NCBI GenBank assembly: GCA_930987725.1
Contig: CAKNKY010000003.1
Span: 1-64,000, forward strand
Direction: 5' to 3'
Source: an uncultured Anaeromassilibacillus sp.
Lineage (GTDB): Bacteria > Bacillota > Clostridia > Oscillospirales > Acutalibacteraceae
Length of the DNA stretch: 64,000 nucleotides
Shown: positions 47,741 to 57,040 of the stretch, piece by piece
Numbering within the stretch: position 1 is the first letter of the stretch
Layout: each line of letters begins with the position of its first letter
The notes under the pieces: generated by a model
Told to the model about the DNA's origin: nothing
The model's database searches: none
The model's input: the letters and a program-made list of their open reading frames with translations, nothing else
Position numbers and translations under genes: made by a program

Positions 47741-49039
47741 ATGCCGCGCAGATCCCATTCCAACAGCTCCGGTGTGGGCCGCTTCATCGGCCACGCCGTG
47801 CTGATCACGCTGCTGGCCGTCGTCTGCCTTGTGGGAGGCTGGGTGCTGGGGACCCTGAAGCCGCTTCCCTTCCTGCCAGGGGTAACGGTGAGCACGGCGC
47901 CCTCGCAGGCGGAGCAGCCCGCGCCTTTCTCCTCCGCACCGGAGGAGCCCTCGTCTGTCCCCGTGTCCTCTCAGGCTTCCTCTGCGCCGGCGGGGCAGGA
48001 GGGGATGCCGGACGACAACGGCCTTTTTTCCGCCTACTATGACTATGCGTATGCGAAAATGGAAACGATGAGTGTAGCCGATCTCGTGGGCCAGGTTTTT
48101 ATCTTCCGCTGCCCTGTGAACGGGGCTGTCAAGCTGATCGACGACTGCCAGCCCGCCGGCTACTGCCTGATGGCCGATTTCTTTGAACCGAAGACGGCGG
48201 ATCAGGTGCGCTCCACACTCGCCTCCTACAACAATTCCAGCCGCACGAACATGTTTTTCTGCTGCGACGAGGAGGGCGGCACCGTGGTGCGGATCAGCCG
48301 CTACAGCCAGTTTGCCGATCAGCCCTTCCGCTCCCCGCGCGACGTGTTCGCCGAGGGCGGCTTCGACGCGATCGAGAGCGACACGAAGGAAAAGGCAAGC
48401 CTGCTCAAGAGCCTCGGTCTGAACATGAACCTCGCCCCCGTGGCGGATGTCTCCACCAACCCGCAGGATTTCATCTATGACCGGGCGTTCGGGCAGGACG
48501 CAGCCGGGACGGCGGAGTTTGTGCGCCTTTCGGTGGAAACATACCGCGCATCCGGCATCGCCTGCACGCTCAAGCACTTTCCCGGCTACGGGAACAACGC
48601 GGACACGCACACGGGCCTTGCCTATGACAACAGGCCGATGGAAACATTTGACAGCTCCGATTTCGTGCCCTTCCGCGCCGGCATCGAGGCAAAAGCGCCG
48701 TTCGTGCTCGTCTCCCACAATGTGGTGTCCTGCATGGACCCGGACGCACCAGCCTCCCTCTCCCCCGCCGTTCATGAGATTCTGCGGGAGGAGCTCGGCT
48801 TCACCGGCCTGATCCTCACCGATGATCTCGTGATGGACGCCGTCACCGATTTCACCGGCGGCAAGAGCGCGGCCGTGCAGGCCTTCCTGGCCGGAAACGA
48901 TCTGCTGCTTTCCTCCGACTGCCGGAACGATTACCAGGCGCTCTATGACGCCGTGGAGAGCGGCGAGGTGCCCATGGCCACGCTGAAGGAAGCCGTTGTG
49001 CGTGTGCTGGCGGCAAAATATGCATTGGGGATTGTGTAA
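47741..49039 (+). CDS. GH3 beta-N-acetylhexosaminidase (NagZ-like), membrane-anchored
   Basis: N-terminal TM HAVLITLLAVVCLVGGWVLG; CTLKHFPGYGNNADTHTGL, GLILTDDLVMDAVTDF. Confidence 0.9.
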   Translation: MPRRSHSNSSGVGRFIGHAVLITLLAVVCLVGGWVLGTLKPLPFLPGVTVSTAPSQAEQPAPFSSAPEEPSSVPVSSQASSAPAGQEGMPDDNGLFSAYYDYAYAKMETMSVADLVGQVFIFRCPVNGAVKLIDDCQPAGYCLMADFFEPKTADQVRSTLASYNNSSRTNMFFCCDEEGGTVVRISRYSQFADQPFRSPRDVFAEGGFDAIESDTKEKASLLKSLGLNMNLAPVADVSTNPQDFIYDRAFGQDAAGTAEFVRLSVETYRASGIACTLKHFPGYGNNADTHTGLAYDNRPMETFDSSDFVPFRAGIEAKAPFVLVSHNVVSCMDPDAPASLSPAVHEILREELGFTGLILTDDLVMDAVTDFTGGKSAAVQAFLAGNDLLLSSDCRNDYQALYDAVESGEVPMATLKEAVVRVLAAKYALGIV

Positions 49040-49067
49040 AGCTTTTTTCCTTGAAGGAGGTTCCAAA

Positions 49068-49490
49068 ATGGATCTGGCAAACCTGACGCTGACCCGGCGC
49101 GAAAAGCAGATGCTCATCGAGCTGAGCCAAGCAGCGCGCTACCCGATCGTGCGCTTTGAGCTGCACAGCAGCGAGGAGGAGGAACTGCTCTCCGTGGCGC
49201 TGGACGCTGTGCGCATCACCGAAACAGACGATTCGATGGATCTCGTGAAGGAGCGCGGCGCGGCCCTGCGCCGCCTGGCTGATCTCGGCCTTGTCGTGCT
49301 CGATTACGATGTCTCCGTGTGGGGGCAAGGAGATTACGATGTGTATTATCGAAGCGAATTATACGAATTGTTCTGCCACACCGCGATGGAAGCGGCACAA
49401 AAGCCCGGCTTTCTGTTCAACCTCGCCGTGCTGCGGAAGGGCCGCGCCCACCTGACGAGGACAGGAGTGGACGCGCTCCACCTGTGCTGA
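49068..49490 (+). CDS. Hypothetical protein, winged-helix-like
   Basis: 140 aa ORF with AAGGAGG RBS; no confident family. Confidence 0.55.
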   Translation: MDLANLTLTRREKQMLIELSQAARYPIVRFELHSSEEEELLSVALDAVRITETDDSMDLVKERGAALRRLADLGLVVLDYDVSVWGQGDYDVYYRSELYELFCHTAMEAAQKPGFLFNLAVLRKGRAHLTRTGVDALHLC

Positions 49491-49517
49491 GAACCGACGA
49501 CGCCCGGAAGGCGGCGC

Positions 49518-49541
49518 AAAAAAGGCCGCCTGACGGCGGCC
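49518..49541 (-). terminator. Terminator of XRE regulator gene
   Basis: AAAAAAGGCCGCC-tgac-GGCGGCC read on the minus strand. Confidence 0.75.
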
Positions 49542-49558
49542 TCTGCGCGGAATGTGCG

Positions 49559-50269
49559 TTACTTTTCCTTTTTGGCATGGGAAACACCCATGCGGCTTTC
49601 CGTGTTGCGGATCAGATTGAAGAGGGAGCTGGCGAACAGCGGATATTTTTCCGCAAGCTGTTCCGGGGAAAGGGCAGGGGGGTCCTCCTTGCCGAGGCCC
49701 TCGAGCTCCCCGGCATTCTCACCAGCCATCAGGCAGGCGGCATTTGCCTCCGCAATATTCTGCGCGGCGTCCGCCATGCCCTTGCCGAGCCGTTCCGGCA
49801 CGGCGAAGAGGCCCTGCGGATTCTTCGGATTGGCGGAATAGAGGATGCGGAACGATTTATAGACAGCGGCGTTCAGCGCGCCGGAAATCTCATTTGTCAC
49901 AGCCTTGTTGCCGCAGGTCTGGAGCAGATCATAGATGATATTGAGTGAATTGGCGATCAGCTTCTTGTTCAGCGTGGGCAGCAGGCTGCCGCGGAACCGG
50001 TTTTCCTTGCCGGCAGCATCCGGCTCCGGGATATCTTCCATATTGAGGATGGCACCGCTGCGGTCCGGCGTACGGCCCAGCAGATAATCGCAGGAAACGC
50101 CGTAAAAATCGGCGGCGCGCACGACAAAATCGAGCCCGCATTCGCGGATGCCCTTTTCATAGTGCGACAGCAGCGCCTGCGAGATGTGCAGCGCCTCCGC
50201 CGCTTTTTTCTGACTGAGGCCGCGCTCTTTGCGAAGCAGTGTGATGATGCGCGGAAAATGGCTGTTCAT
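49559..50269 (-). CDS. XRE-family regulator with long C-terminal domain
   Basis: MNSHFPRIITLLRKERGLSQKKAAEALHISQALLSHYEKGIRECGLDFVVRAADFYGVSCDYLLGRTPDR. Confidence 0.9.
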   Translation of the reverse strand: MNSHFPRIITLLRKERGLSQKKAAEALHISQALLSHYEKGIRECGLDFVVRAADFYGVSCDYLLGRTPDRSGAILNMEDIPEPDAAGKENRFRGSLLPTLNKKLIANSLNIIYDLLQTCGNKAVTNEISGALNAAVYKSFRILYSANPKNPQGLFAVPERLGKGMADAAQNIAEANAACLMAGENAGELEGLGKEDPPALSPEQLAEKYPLFASSLFNLIRNTESRMGVSHAKKEK

Positions 50270-50361
50270 ACAGTTCCTCCTCCCGCCCTCCGGCTCCCTC
50301 GTCCGCCGGTTGGGCTGCCCGGGCTCGAACCGGGTCGAAAAAACGGAATAACACAAAGTAA

Positions 50362-50390
50362 AGTATAAACCATAGTGTACGATTTGTAAA
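50362..50390 (-). promoter_or_regulatory. Sigma-A promoter of XRE gene
   Basis: Minus strand TTTACA N17 TATACT. Confidence 0.65.
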
Positions 50391-50540
50391 CCGCTAAATA
50401 CAGTAGATTTTTATGATTTGGGAACCCCACATTTTGGGCGCTGCCGCAGGAACGGCGCCGGGCCGGCCGCCCGTGCACGGAAGCCCGCAAGCAGCGCACC
50501 ACAGAAAACCGGCAGAACCGGAGGAAGGAAGTCAGAACTG

Positions 50541-51266
50541 ATGCAGTCCTATCTCATTCATCTCATCCGCCACGGCGTCACGGAGGGAAACCTGCGCGGC
50601 CAATACATCGGCTCCACGGACGTGCCTCTCGCGGAGGAAGGCAAAAAGCGATTGCTGGACCTGCGCGCCAAAGGCGGCTATCCCACGGCAAAAGCATACT
50701 TCTCCAGCCCGCTGCTTCGCTGCCGCCAGACGCTGGACGTGCTCTATCCCGGCGTGCAGCCCATTGTGCTGGACGGCCTGCGCGAGTGTGATTTCGGCGA
50801 ATGGGAGGGAAAAACGGCGGAACAGCTGGCAAAGGAAGATCCCCATTTCGCAGAGTGGATGGAAAGCGGCGCGCAGGCCACCCCTCCCGGCGGGGAATCG
50901 GGCGCGGTATTCATGCACCGCGTGTGCGAATCGTTTGAAAAGTTGGTGGAGGGGCTGATGCGCAGCGGCACCACGAGCGCCGTCGTTGTGACGCACGGCG
51001 GCGTGATGATGACGATCCTTTCCGCCTACGGTCTGCCCCGTGCCAATTTTTACGACTGGATCACGGAAAACGGCTGCGGCTATTCGCTGCGCATCACGCC
51101 CGGGCTCTGGATGCGGTCGATGGTTGCGGAAGTTTACGCCACCATTCCGGCGGGCGTAAACCCGCAGGAGGGGGACGGCAAATTTGTCATCAATCTGGCG
51201 CGCGAGGCCGCTGAGCGCGCCTATGGGAAAAAAACAGAAGCGGAAGAACAGAAAGAAGGCCATTGA
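50541..51266 (+). CDS. Histidine phosphatase family protein
   Basis: LIHLIRHGVTEGNLRGQYIGSTDVPLAEEG, LRECDFGEWEGKT, VVVTHGGVM. Confidence 0.92.
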   Translation: MQSYLIHLIRHGVTEGNLRGQYIGSTDVPLAEEGKKRLLDLRAKGGYPTAKAYFSSPLLRCRQTLDVLYPGVQPIVLDGLRECDFGEWEGKTAEQLAKEDPHFAEWMESGAQATPPGGESGAVFMHRVCESFEKLVEGLMRSGTTSAVVVTHGGVMMTILSAYGLPRANFYDWITENGCGYSLRITPGLWMRSMVAEVYATIPAGVNPQEGDGKFVINLAREAAERAYGKKTEAEEQKEGH

Positions 51267-51267
51267 G

Positions 51268-51837
51268 ATGAAAACGGAGGAAGCGTTTTTGCAGCAGGTC
51301 CGCGAGGAGGCGGAACGCGCCGTCACGGAGCTGCTGGACATTGCCAAACTCGAGGAGGGCGATCTCTTCGTGGTGGGCTGCTCGTCGAGCGAAGTGGCAG
51401 GCAGCCGGATCGGGACGGATTCCCACCCGGATATTGCCGGGGCCATCCTCTCCGGGATTGCACCCGTCCTGGACCGGCACGGCGTTTACCTGGCGGCCCA
51501 GTGCTGCGAGCACCTGAACCGCGCGCTGATTGTGGAGGACGCGGCCCGGCGCGCCTACCGGCTGGAGCGCGTGAACGTCGTGCCGCAGCCGAAAGCGGGC
51601 GGTTCCTTTGCCACGGCGGCGTGGCAGGCGATGGAATCCCCCTGCGCTGTAGAGGAGGTGCGCGCCCGCGCCGGCATCGACATCGGCGGCACGCTGATCG
51701 GCATGCATCTCGCGCCGGTTGCCGTGCCCGTGCGGCTCAGCCTTTCGAAGATCGGCGAGGCCATCCTGCTCTGTGCCCGCACGCGCCCGAAATTTGTGGG
51801 CGGCGAGCGCGCCCATTACCAGGAAGATCTGCTGTAA
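51268..51837 (+). CDS. TIGR01440/YwlG-family protein (DUF436)
   Basis: GDLFVVGCSSSEVAGSRIGTDSHPDIAGAI, AAQCCEHLNRALIVE, AGIDIGGTLIGMHL. Confidence 0.92.
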   Translation: MKTEEAFLQQVREEAERAVTELLDIAKLEEGDLFVVGCSSSEVAGSRIGTDSHPDIAGAILSGIAPVLDRHGVYLAAQCCEHLNRALIVEDAARRAYRLERVNVVPQPKAGGSFATAAWQAMESPCAVEEVRARAGIDIGGTLIGMHLAPVAVPVRLSLSKIGEAILLCARTRPKFVGGERAHYQEDLL

Positions 51838-51841
51838 CCGG

Positions 51842-51883
51842 AAAAAGCCATGCCCTGCGGCTTCTCGCAGGGTATGGCTTTTA
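51842..51883 (+). terminator. Terminator downstream of the DUF436 gene
   Basis: AAAAGCCATGCCCTGCG-gcttct-CGCAGGGTATGGCTTTT. Confidence 0.85.
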
Positions 51884-51973
51884 TATTGAAATTTTCCGCC
51901 CGGGATGTTATAATAAAGGAACCGGTTTGGGGCCCGCTCGGCCCAACCGGCAGCCGCCAGAGGCACAAAACCG

Positions 51974-52060
51974 GCCGGCGTGGCGGAATTGGCAGACGCA
52001 CGGGACTTAAAATCCCGCAGTAGAAATACTGTACCGGTTCGATCCCGGTCGCCGGCACCA
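51974..52060 (+). tRNA. tRNA-Leu (anticodon UAA), CCA encoded
   Basis: GCCGGCG acceptor, GACTTAAAATCC anticodon loop, long variable arm, GGTTCGATCCC T-arm, CGCCGGCACCA 3' end. Confidence 0.97.
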
Positions 52061-52224
52061 GGCTGGACCTGGACGCACATCGCGTCCTGTGCCCGGCCTT
52101 TTTCTTTTGCCTCGCCGCTTGCGCCAGAAAGCCGTCATTGCCGTCATCCGCCCCGCTTGTGGAAATTCTCCTCCCCCTCGTCTTTCCGGTGCGCGTCAAG
52201 CGGGGCGCTGCACCGCACCGCGGT

Positions 52225-52454
52225 TACGGCCCGGTTCACAGCCTCATCATTGAGCCGCGTGCGGCCAGACAATGCCGAACATGCCAAAGACGGCATTGAG
52301 CAGGATTGCAGATGAGGCCGATCAGCCGGCTGGCCACCGCCGGGAGAATCATCCGCCGCAGTGCAGCCGGAGCAGGAAGCTTTTCAAAGACATCCTGCTG
52401 CTGAACTTTTTCTTCTGTGTGCACGGGTATCACCTGAGCTTTCTGAACGGACAC
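52225..52454 (-). pseudogene. Probable MATE transporter relic with internal deletion
   Basis: GTG-started VQQQDVFEKLPAPAALRRMILPAVASRLIGLICN (MATE N-terminus-like), then ILLNAVFGMFGIVW (MATE C-terminus-like) in another frame, then stop. Confidence 0.5.
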
Positions 52455-52620
52455 ATGGGTTTCGTGGTTTTCCCAAATATCATAACACAGTTTTTCGGGT
52501 TCTCCACCCTTTTGCGGAATGAGAGGCAGCCACCGGTTGAAAACACGGCAAAAAAATTTTGCTTCCCTTTGAAAAAAATGATAAGCTTAAGGGAAGAAAA
52601 CACGGGAAAGGGTGTGCGGC

Positions 52621-53151
52621 ATGAACCACGCGGAAATGGAACTTCTTTACCGGGCGCTGTGCTGGGAAGAGGGGCACAGCAGACGCACGCAACACATTTT
52701 GAAGGTGTATGCGCTGGCAAAGCTGCTGGGAGAACGGGAAGGCTTGTCTGAAACGGAGCGCGAAACGCTGCAGGCGGCTGCCATCCTGCACGACATCGCC
52801 ATCCGGTTCTGCAAGGAACGGTACGACGGCGACGCCTGCCAGGCAAATCAGAAACGGGAAGCGCCTCGCCTCGTGCGCCTCTTTCTCTCCGAAGCCGGCT
52901 GCGATCCCACCTTTGCACCGGCTGTGATCGAGCTTGTTGTGCACCACCACGAGTACGAAGGGCCGCGCAGCCGGCTTTTGCAGCTGCTGATGGAGGCGGA
53001 TCTCCTCGTCAATTGCTTCGAAACAACGCCGGACGGCGCGGAACTGGAGAAAATCCGTGCCATCTTCCGCACGGCAACCGGCAAAACGCTGTTTGATCTC
53101 GCCTTTCCAGCGCAGCAGGGCGGTTTTCCTGCAGAGAAAGCCGGAAAATAG
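52621..53151 (+). CDS. HD-domain phosphohydrolase
   Basis: AAAILHDIAIRFCKERYDGD..VIELVVHHHEYEG..LLMEADLLVNCFE. Confidence 0.9.
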   Translation: MNHAEMELLYRALCWEEGHSRRTQHILKVYALAKLLGEREGLSETERETLQAAAILHDIAIRFCKERYDGDACQANQKREAPRLVRLFLSEAGCDPTFAPAVIELVVHHHEYEGPRSRLLQLLMEADLLVNCFETTPDGAELEKIRAIFRTATGKTLFDLAFPAQQGGFPAEKAGK

Positions 53152-53276
53152 CCGGCAGCCACGGCCGGTTTCCGAAGCAGGCAAGGCGCTTGTTCCGGCG
53201 GAGAGATGAAAAAGCGGAAAAGATGAGAACGGAGAAAGGGCGCGGCGGGCACCGCGCATAGGAAAGGAGCAGCCGA

Positions 53277-55754
53277 ATGATCGATCACATTGAGATCCGC
53301 GGGGCGCGGGTCCATAACCTGAAAAATATTGACGTGGACATTCCATTGGGCGGGATTGTGGGCATCGCGGGCGTTTCCGGCTCCGGAAAGTCCTCGCTGG
53401 CGCTCGGCGTGCTCTATGCGGAAGGCTCCCGGCGATATCTGGAATCACTCTCCACCTACACGCGCCGGCGCATGACGCAGGCAGCCCGCGCGCAGGTGGA
53501 CGAGATTCTCTATGTGCCGGCGGCGCTCGCCCTGCACCAGCGCCCCGGCGTGCCGGGCGTCCGCAGCACCTTCGGCACCGGCACGGAGCTGCTCAACAGC
53601 CTGCGTCTGCTGTTTTCCCGGCTGGCCAGCCACCGCTGCCCGAACGGCCACTATCTGCCGCCCACGCTTGCCGTGGCGGCAGGCCAGGAGCTGACCTGCC
53701 CCGCATGCGGCGCCCGCTTCCATGCGCCGAGCGCGGAGGAACTGGCCTTCAACAGCCAGGGGGCATGCCGCACATGCGGCGGCACCGGCCTTGTGCGCAC
53801 AGTGGATCGCTCCACGCTCGTGCCGGACGAATCGCTCACCATCGACGAGGGCGCCGTGGCTCCCTGGAACTCGCTTATGTGGTCGCTGATGACAGACGTC
53901 TGCCGCGAAATGGGCGTGCGCACAGACGTGCCCTTCCGCGATCTCACAGAGCGTGAACGGGATATCGTGTTCAACGGGCCTGCTGTGAAGAAACACATTT
54001 TCTATAAGCCGAAGCACTCCAACCAGGCCGGGGAACTCGATTTCACCTATTACAATGCCGTCTACACGGTGGAAAACGCACTGGCAAAGGTGAAGGACGA
54101 AAAAGGCATGAAGCGTGTGGAAAAATTCCTGAAAGAGGATGTCTGCCCTTCGTGCGGAGGCTCTCGCCTCTCCGAAGCGGCACGCGCGCCGCTGGTGCGC
54201 GGCATTTCCCTGGCGGAAGCCTGCCGCATGACGCTTTCCGCCCTGTGCGCCTGGGTGGAGGGCGTGCCGGATTCGCTGCCGGAGGAGATGCGTCCTATGG
54301 CCCGGAGCATCTGCGATTCGTTTTTCACCGCTTCGCGCCGCCTTCTGGATCTGGGGCTCGGATATCTTTCGCTCGACCGCGCCTCCTCCACCCTCTCCAC
54401 GGGCGAGCGGCAGCGCATGCAGCTGGCGCGTGCCGTGCGCAACCGCACCACGGGTGTGCTCTATGTGCTCGACGAGCCCTCCATCGGCCTGCACCCCTCC
54501 AACCTGGCCGGGCTGGCAGGCGTGATGCGCGATCTCGTGGCGGACGGGAACTCCGTTGTACTCGTCGATCACGACACGCAGCTTCTGGCCGAAGCCGACT
54601 GGATCATCGAGATGGGCCCGCAGGCAGGGGCAGGAGGCGGGCGCGTGATTGCCGAGGGCACAATCCCGCAGATCCTTCAAAACCCTGCTTCCCAGATTGG
54701 GCCTTTCCTGGCGGGCGGCAGTACGGAGCGGCCATGGGAACAGCCGGAAAGGGAAGCGCTCTTCCGCCTGGGCCGCATCCGCCTCTCCACCGGGCCGATC
54801 CACACCGTGAAGCCGCTCGAGGTGGAGATTCCGAAGGGGCGGCTCACCGTGGTGACAGGTGTTTCCGGCTCCGGCAAGACGACGCTCGTGCTCGAAAGCC
54901 TTGTGCCGGCGCTGGACGCGCTCACGCACGGCACGGCGCTGCCTGCCCACGTGCGGAGCGCTCAGGCCGAGGGCATCCGGCAGGTGAAGCTCATTGACGC
55001 TACGCCGATCGGCGTGAACGTGCGCTCCACCGTGGCGACGTACGCCAACGTGCACGACGAGCTGCGCAAGATCTTTGCCCGCACGGAGGACGCAAAGCGG
55101 CTTGGCCTGAAAGCAGGCGACTTTTCCTACAACACCGGCAGCCTGCGCTGCCCCGTGTGCGACGGGGCCGGCGTGATCAGCCTGGACGTGCAGTTCCTGC
55201 CCGACGTGGAGATCCCCTGCACGCAATGCCGCGGTTCGCGGTACGGCAAGCAGGCCGGCGAAGTGCGCATCCGCACGGCGGAGGGCGGGTATTACTCCCT
55301 GCCGGATCTGATGGCCATGGACATTTCCACGGCGCTGCTCGCCTGCTCCGGCATGAAGCTTGTGTCCCAGCGGCTGCAGGTGCTGCGGGAGCTGGGGCTC
55401 GGCTATCTCACGCTGGGAGAGGAAACGCCCGGCCTTTCCGGCGGCGAGGCACAGCGGCTCAAGCTCGCAAGCGAGATGGGCCGCGCGCAGGCAGACTCCG
55501 TTTTCGTGTTTGACGAGCCCACCATCGGCCTGCACCCGCTGGACGTGCGCACGCTTCTCTCCGTGTTCCGCGCCCTCATGGACAACGGCGCCACCGTTGT
55601 CGTCATCGAGCACGATCTCGATGTGATCCGCAGCGCCGACTATCTCATCGACATGGGCCCCGGCGGCGGAGAGGATGGCGGCCGCGTTGTGGCGGCAGGC
55701 ACACAGGAGGATCTTCGCCGCTGCCCGCAGAGCGCCACCGGGCGCTTCCTGTGA
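53277..55754 (+). CDS. UvrA-like ABC ATPase (paralog lacking a normal UvrB-binding insert)
   Basis: GVSGSGKSSLALGVLYAEGSRRYLESLSTYTRR, two ABC signatures (LSTGERQRMQLARA, LSGGEAQRLKLA), zinc-binding CPxC motifs; 825 aa. Confidence 0.92.
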   Translation: MIDHIEIRGARVHNLKNIDVDIPLGGIVGIAGVSGSGKSSLALGVLYAEGSRRYLESLSTYTRRRMTQAARAQVDEILYVPAALALHQRPGVPGVRSTFGTGTELLNSLRLLFSRLASHRCPNGHYLPPTLAVAAGQELTCPACGARFHAPSAEELAFNSQGACRTCGGTGLVRTVDRSTLVPDESLTIDEGAVAPWNSLMWSLMTDVCREMGVRTDVPFRDLTERERDIVFNGPAVKKHIFYKPKHSNQAGELDFTYYNAVYTVENALAKVKDEKGMKRVEKFLKEDVCPSCGGSRLSEAARAPLVRGISLAEACRMTLSALCAWVEGVPDSLPEEMRPMARSICDSFFTASRRLLDLGLGYLSLDRASSTLSTGERQRMQLARAVRNRTTGVLYVLDEPSIGLHPSNLAGLAGVMRDLVADGNSVVLVDHDTQLLAEADWIIEMGPQAGAGGGRVIAEGTIPQILQNPASQIGPFLAGGSTERPWEQPEREALFRLGRIRLSTGPIHTVKPLEVEIPKGRLTVVTGVSGSGKTTLVLESLVPALDALTHGTALPAHVRSAQAEGIRQVKLIDATPIGVNVRSTVATYANVHDELRKIFARTEDAKRLGLKAGDFSYNTGSLRCPVCDGAGVISLDVQFLPDVEIPCTQCRGSRYGKQAGEVRIRTAEGGYYSLPDLMAMDISTALLACSGMKLVSQRLQVLRELGLGYLTLGEETPGLSGGEAQRLKLASEMGRAQADSVFVFDEPTIGLHPLDVRTLLSVFRALMDNGATVVVIEHDLDVIRSADYLIDMGPGGGEDGGRVVAAGTQEDLRRCPQSATGRFL

Positions 55755-55997
55755 GACTTTAAATCGTTGTTTTTCTGTGTTCCATCCAAAAAAGAATTGA
55801 TCTTCAAAGATATTTCTGGTAAAATATAGACAGTTATCGTGGCTGTACCAAATACAGGCAGGCCCGAGAACGATTGTCCACAATAGACCGCCCGCTGCAA
55901 ATATCAGGGAATGCCACCCGGACAACAGCCCCGGCTGCTGCCCGGATGTGTGTAAGTGCGCCACTTGTTTGGCTGTGAAGAGGAGGAGAAACCGGAC

Positions 55998-56999
55998 ATG
56001 TATTGTGCTGCTGAAACGGAAAAGGATCGGAAAGACATTGTCCGGGATCTGACAAGCTACATGCTGCACAAATATTACGGGGAAAACGATGTGGAGGCGG
56101 TTGTGGCGCTGTTTGCCGACCCGTTTACCTGGATCGGCACAGGAGAGCACGAGCACGCAGCGGGAGCTGCAAATGTAACCTATATTTTCCGGCAATTTGC
56201 CGGATTTGTGCCGAAATGCACGCTCTCCGAGGAGGAATATGAGGTGAGCCGCCTTTCGAAGGACGCCTATCTCTGTGCGGGGCGCGTGTGGATTTCCACC
56301 GATCCTTCCACGGAGGTGTATTTGCGCATGCACCAGCGCATCACGACGGCATTCCTCTTTTCCGGCGATGAGGTGCACTGCTGTCACATTCACATCTCCA
56401 ATCCTTATACGGAAATGACGGCGGACGACATCGGCTTCCCTTCGCAGATGGCCCGGCAATCGCGGGAATATCTGCAGGCACAGATCGACGAGCAGAAGAG
56501 GCTGCTCGCAGAGCAGGCAGAAAAACTGATCCGCCTGAGCTTTTCCGACGCTTTGACAGGCCTTGCCAACCGCACAAAATTCAATCTGGATGTAAACAAG
56601 CTTGCGGAAGAGCCGAACGAGCCCCTTGGCATAGCTTATTTTGATCTGAACAGCCTGAAGGAGACGAACGATCGCTGCGGCCACGCGGGCGGAGACGAGC
56701 TGCTGGTGCGCGCTGCCGGCCATATTTCACGCGTCTTTCCGGGCTGCTGCTACCGCATCGGCGGAGACGAATTTGTCGTGATTGACCGCGCGGCGGAGGA
56801 ACAAACCTTCCGCACGATGGCGGAACATCTGCGTGCCACAATGGAGGCGGACGACGTGAGCTGCTCCGTGGGCGTCTCCTGGCAGCCTGCGGAGCACGTG
56901 AATTTCCGCGAACAGTTTTTTGAGGCGGACAAGCAGATGTATGTCCAGAAGGAACTTTATTACAGAAGCCGTGAGATTGCGCGCAGGAAAAAGCGGTGA
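55998..56999 (+). CDS. Diguanylate cyclase with N-terminal NTF2/SnoaL-like domain
   Basis: N-terminal DIVRDLTSYMLHKYYGENDVEAVVALFADPFTWIGTGEHE; FSDALTGLANRTKF, RIGGDEFVVID. Confidence 0.88.
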   Translation: MYCAAETEKDRKDIVRDLTSYMLHKYYGENDVEAVVALFADPFTWIGTGEHEHAAGAANVTYIFRQFAGFVPKCTLSEEEYEVSRLSKDAYLCAGRVWISTDPSTEVYLRMHQRITTAFLFSGDEVHCCHIHISNPYTEMTADDIGFPSQMARQSREYLQAQIDEQKRLLAEQAEKLIRLSFSDALTGLANRTKFNLDVNKLAEEPNEPLGIAYFDLNSLKETNDRCGHAGGDELLVRAAGHISRVFPGCCYRIGGDEFVVIDRAAEEQTFRTMAEHLRATMEADDVSCSVGVSWQPAEHVNFREQFFEADKQMYVQKELYYRSREIARRKKR

Positions 57000-57040
57000 G
57001 GCCTTTTCGGACTCTCACCGCTTTTCCCTGTTATTTTTCT

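Noticed and set aside
51980-52315. ORF translating as MAELADARDLKSRSRNTVPVRSRSPAPG
   Set aside because: Spurious translation of tRNA-Leu, a common false annotation.
55757-55997. Possible c-di-GMP riboswitch in the ~170-nt leader of the NTF2-like-GGDEF gene
   Set aside because: A promoter-like TTGATC-N17-TAAAAT and some pairing are visible, but I found no recognisable GEMM-I or GEMM-II core.
53445-56723. 1092-aa minus-strand ORF opposite the UvrA-like and GGDEF genes
   Set aside because: Antisense shadow; both plus-strand proteins are recognisable families.
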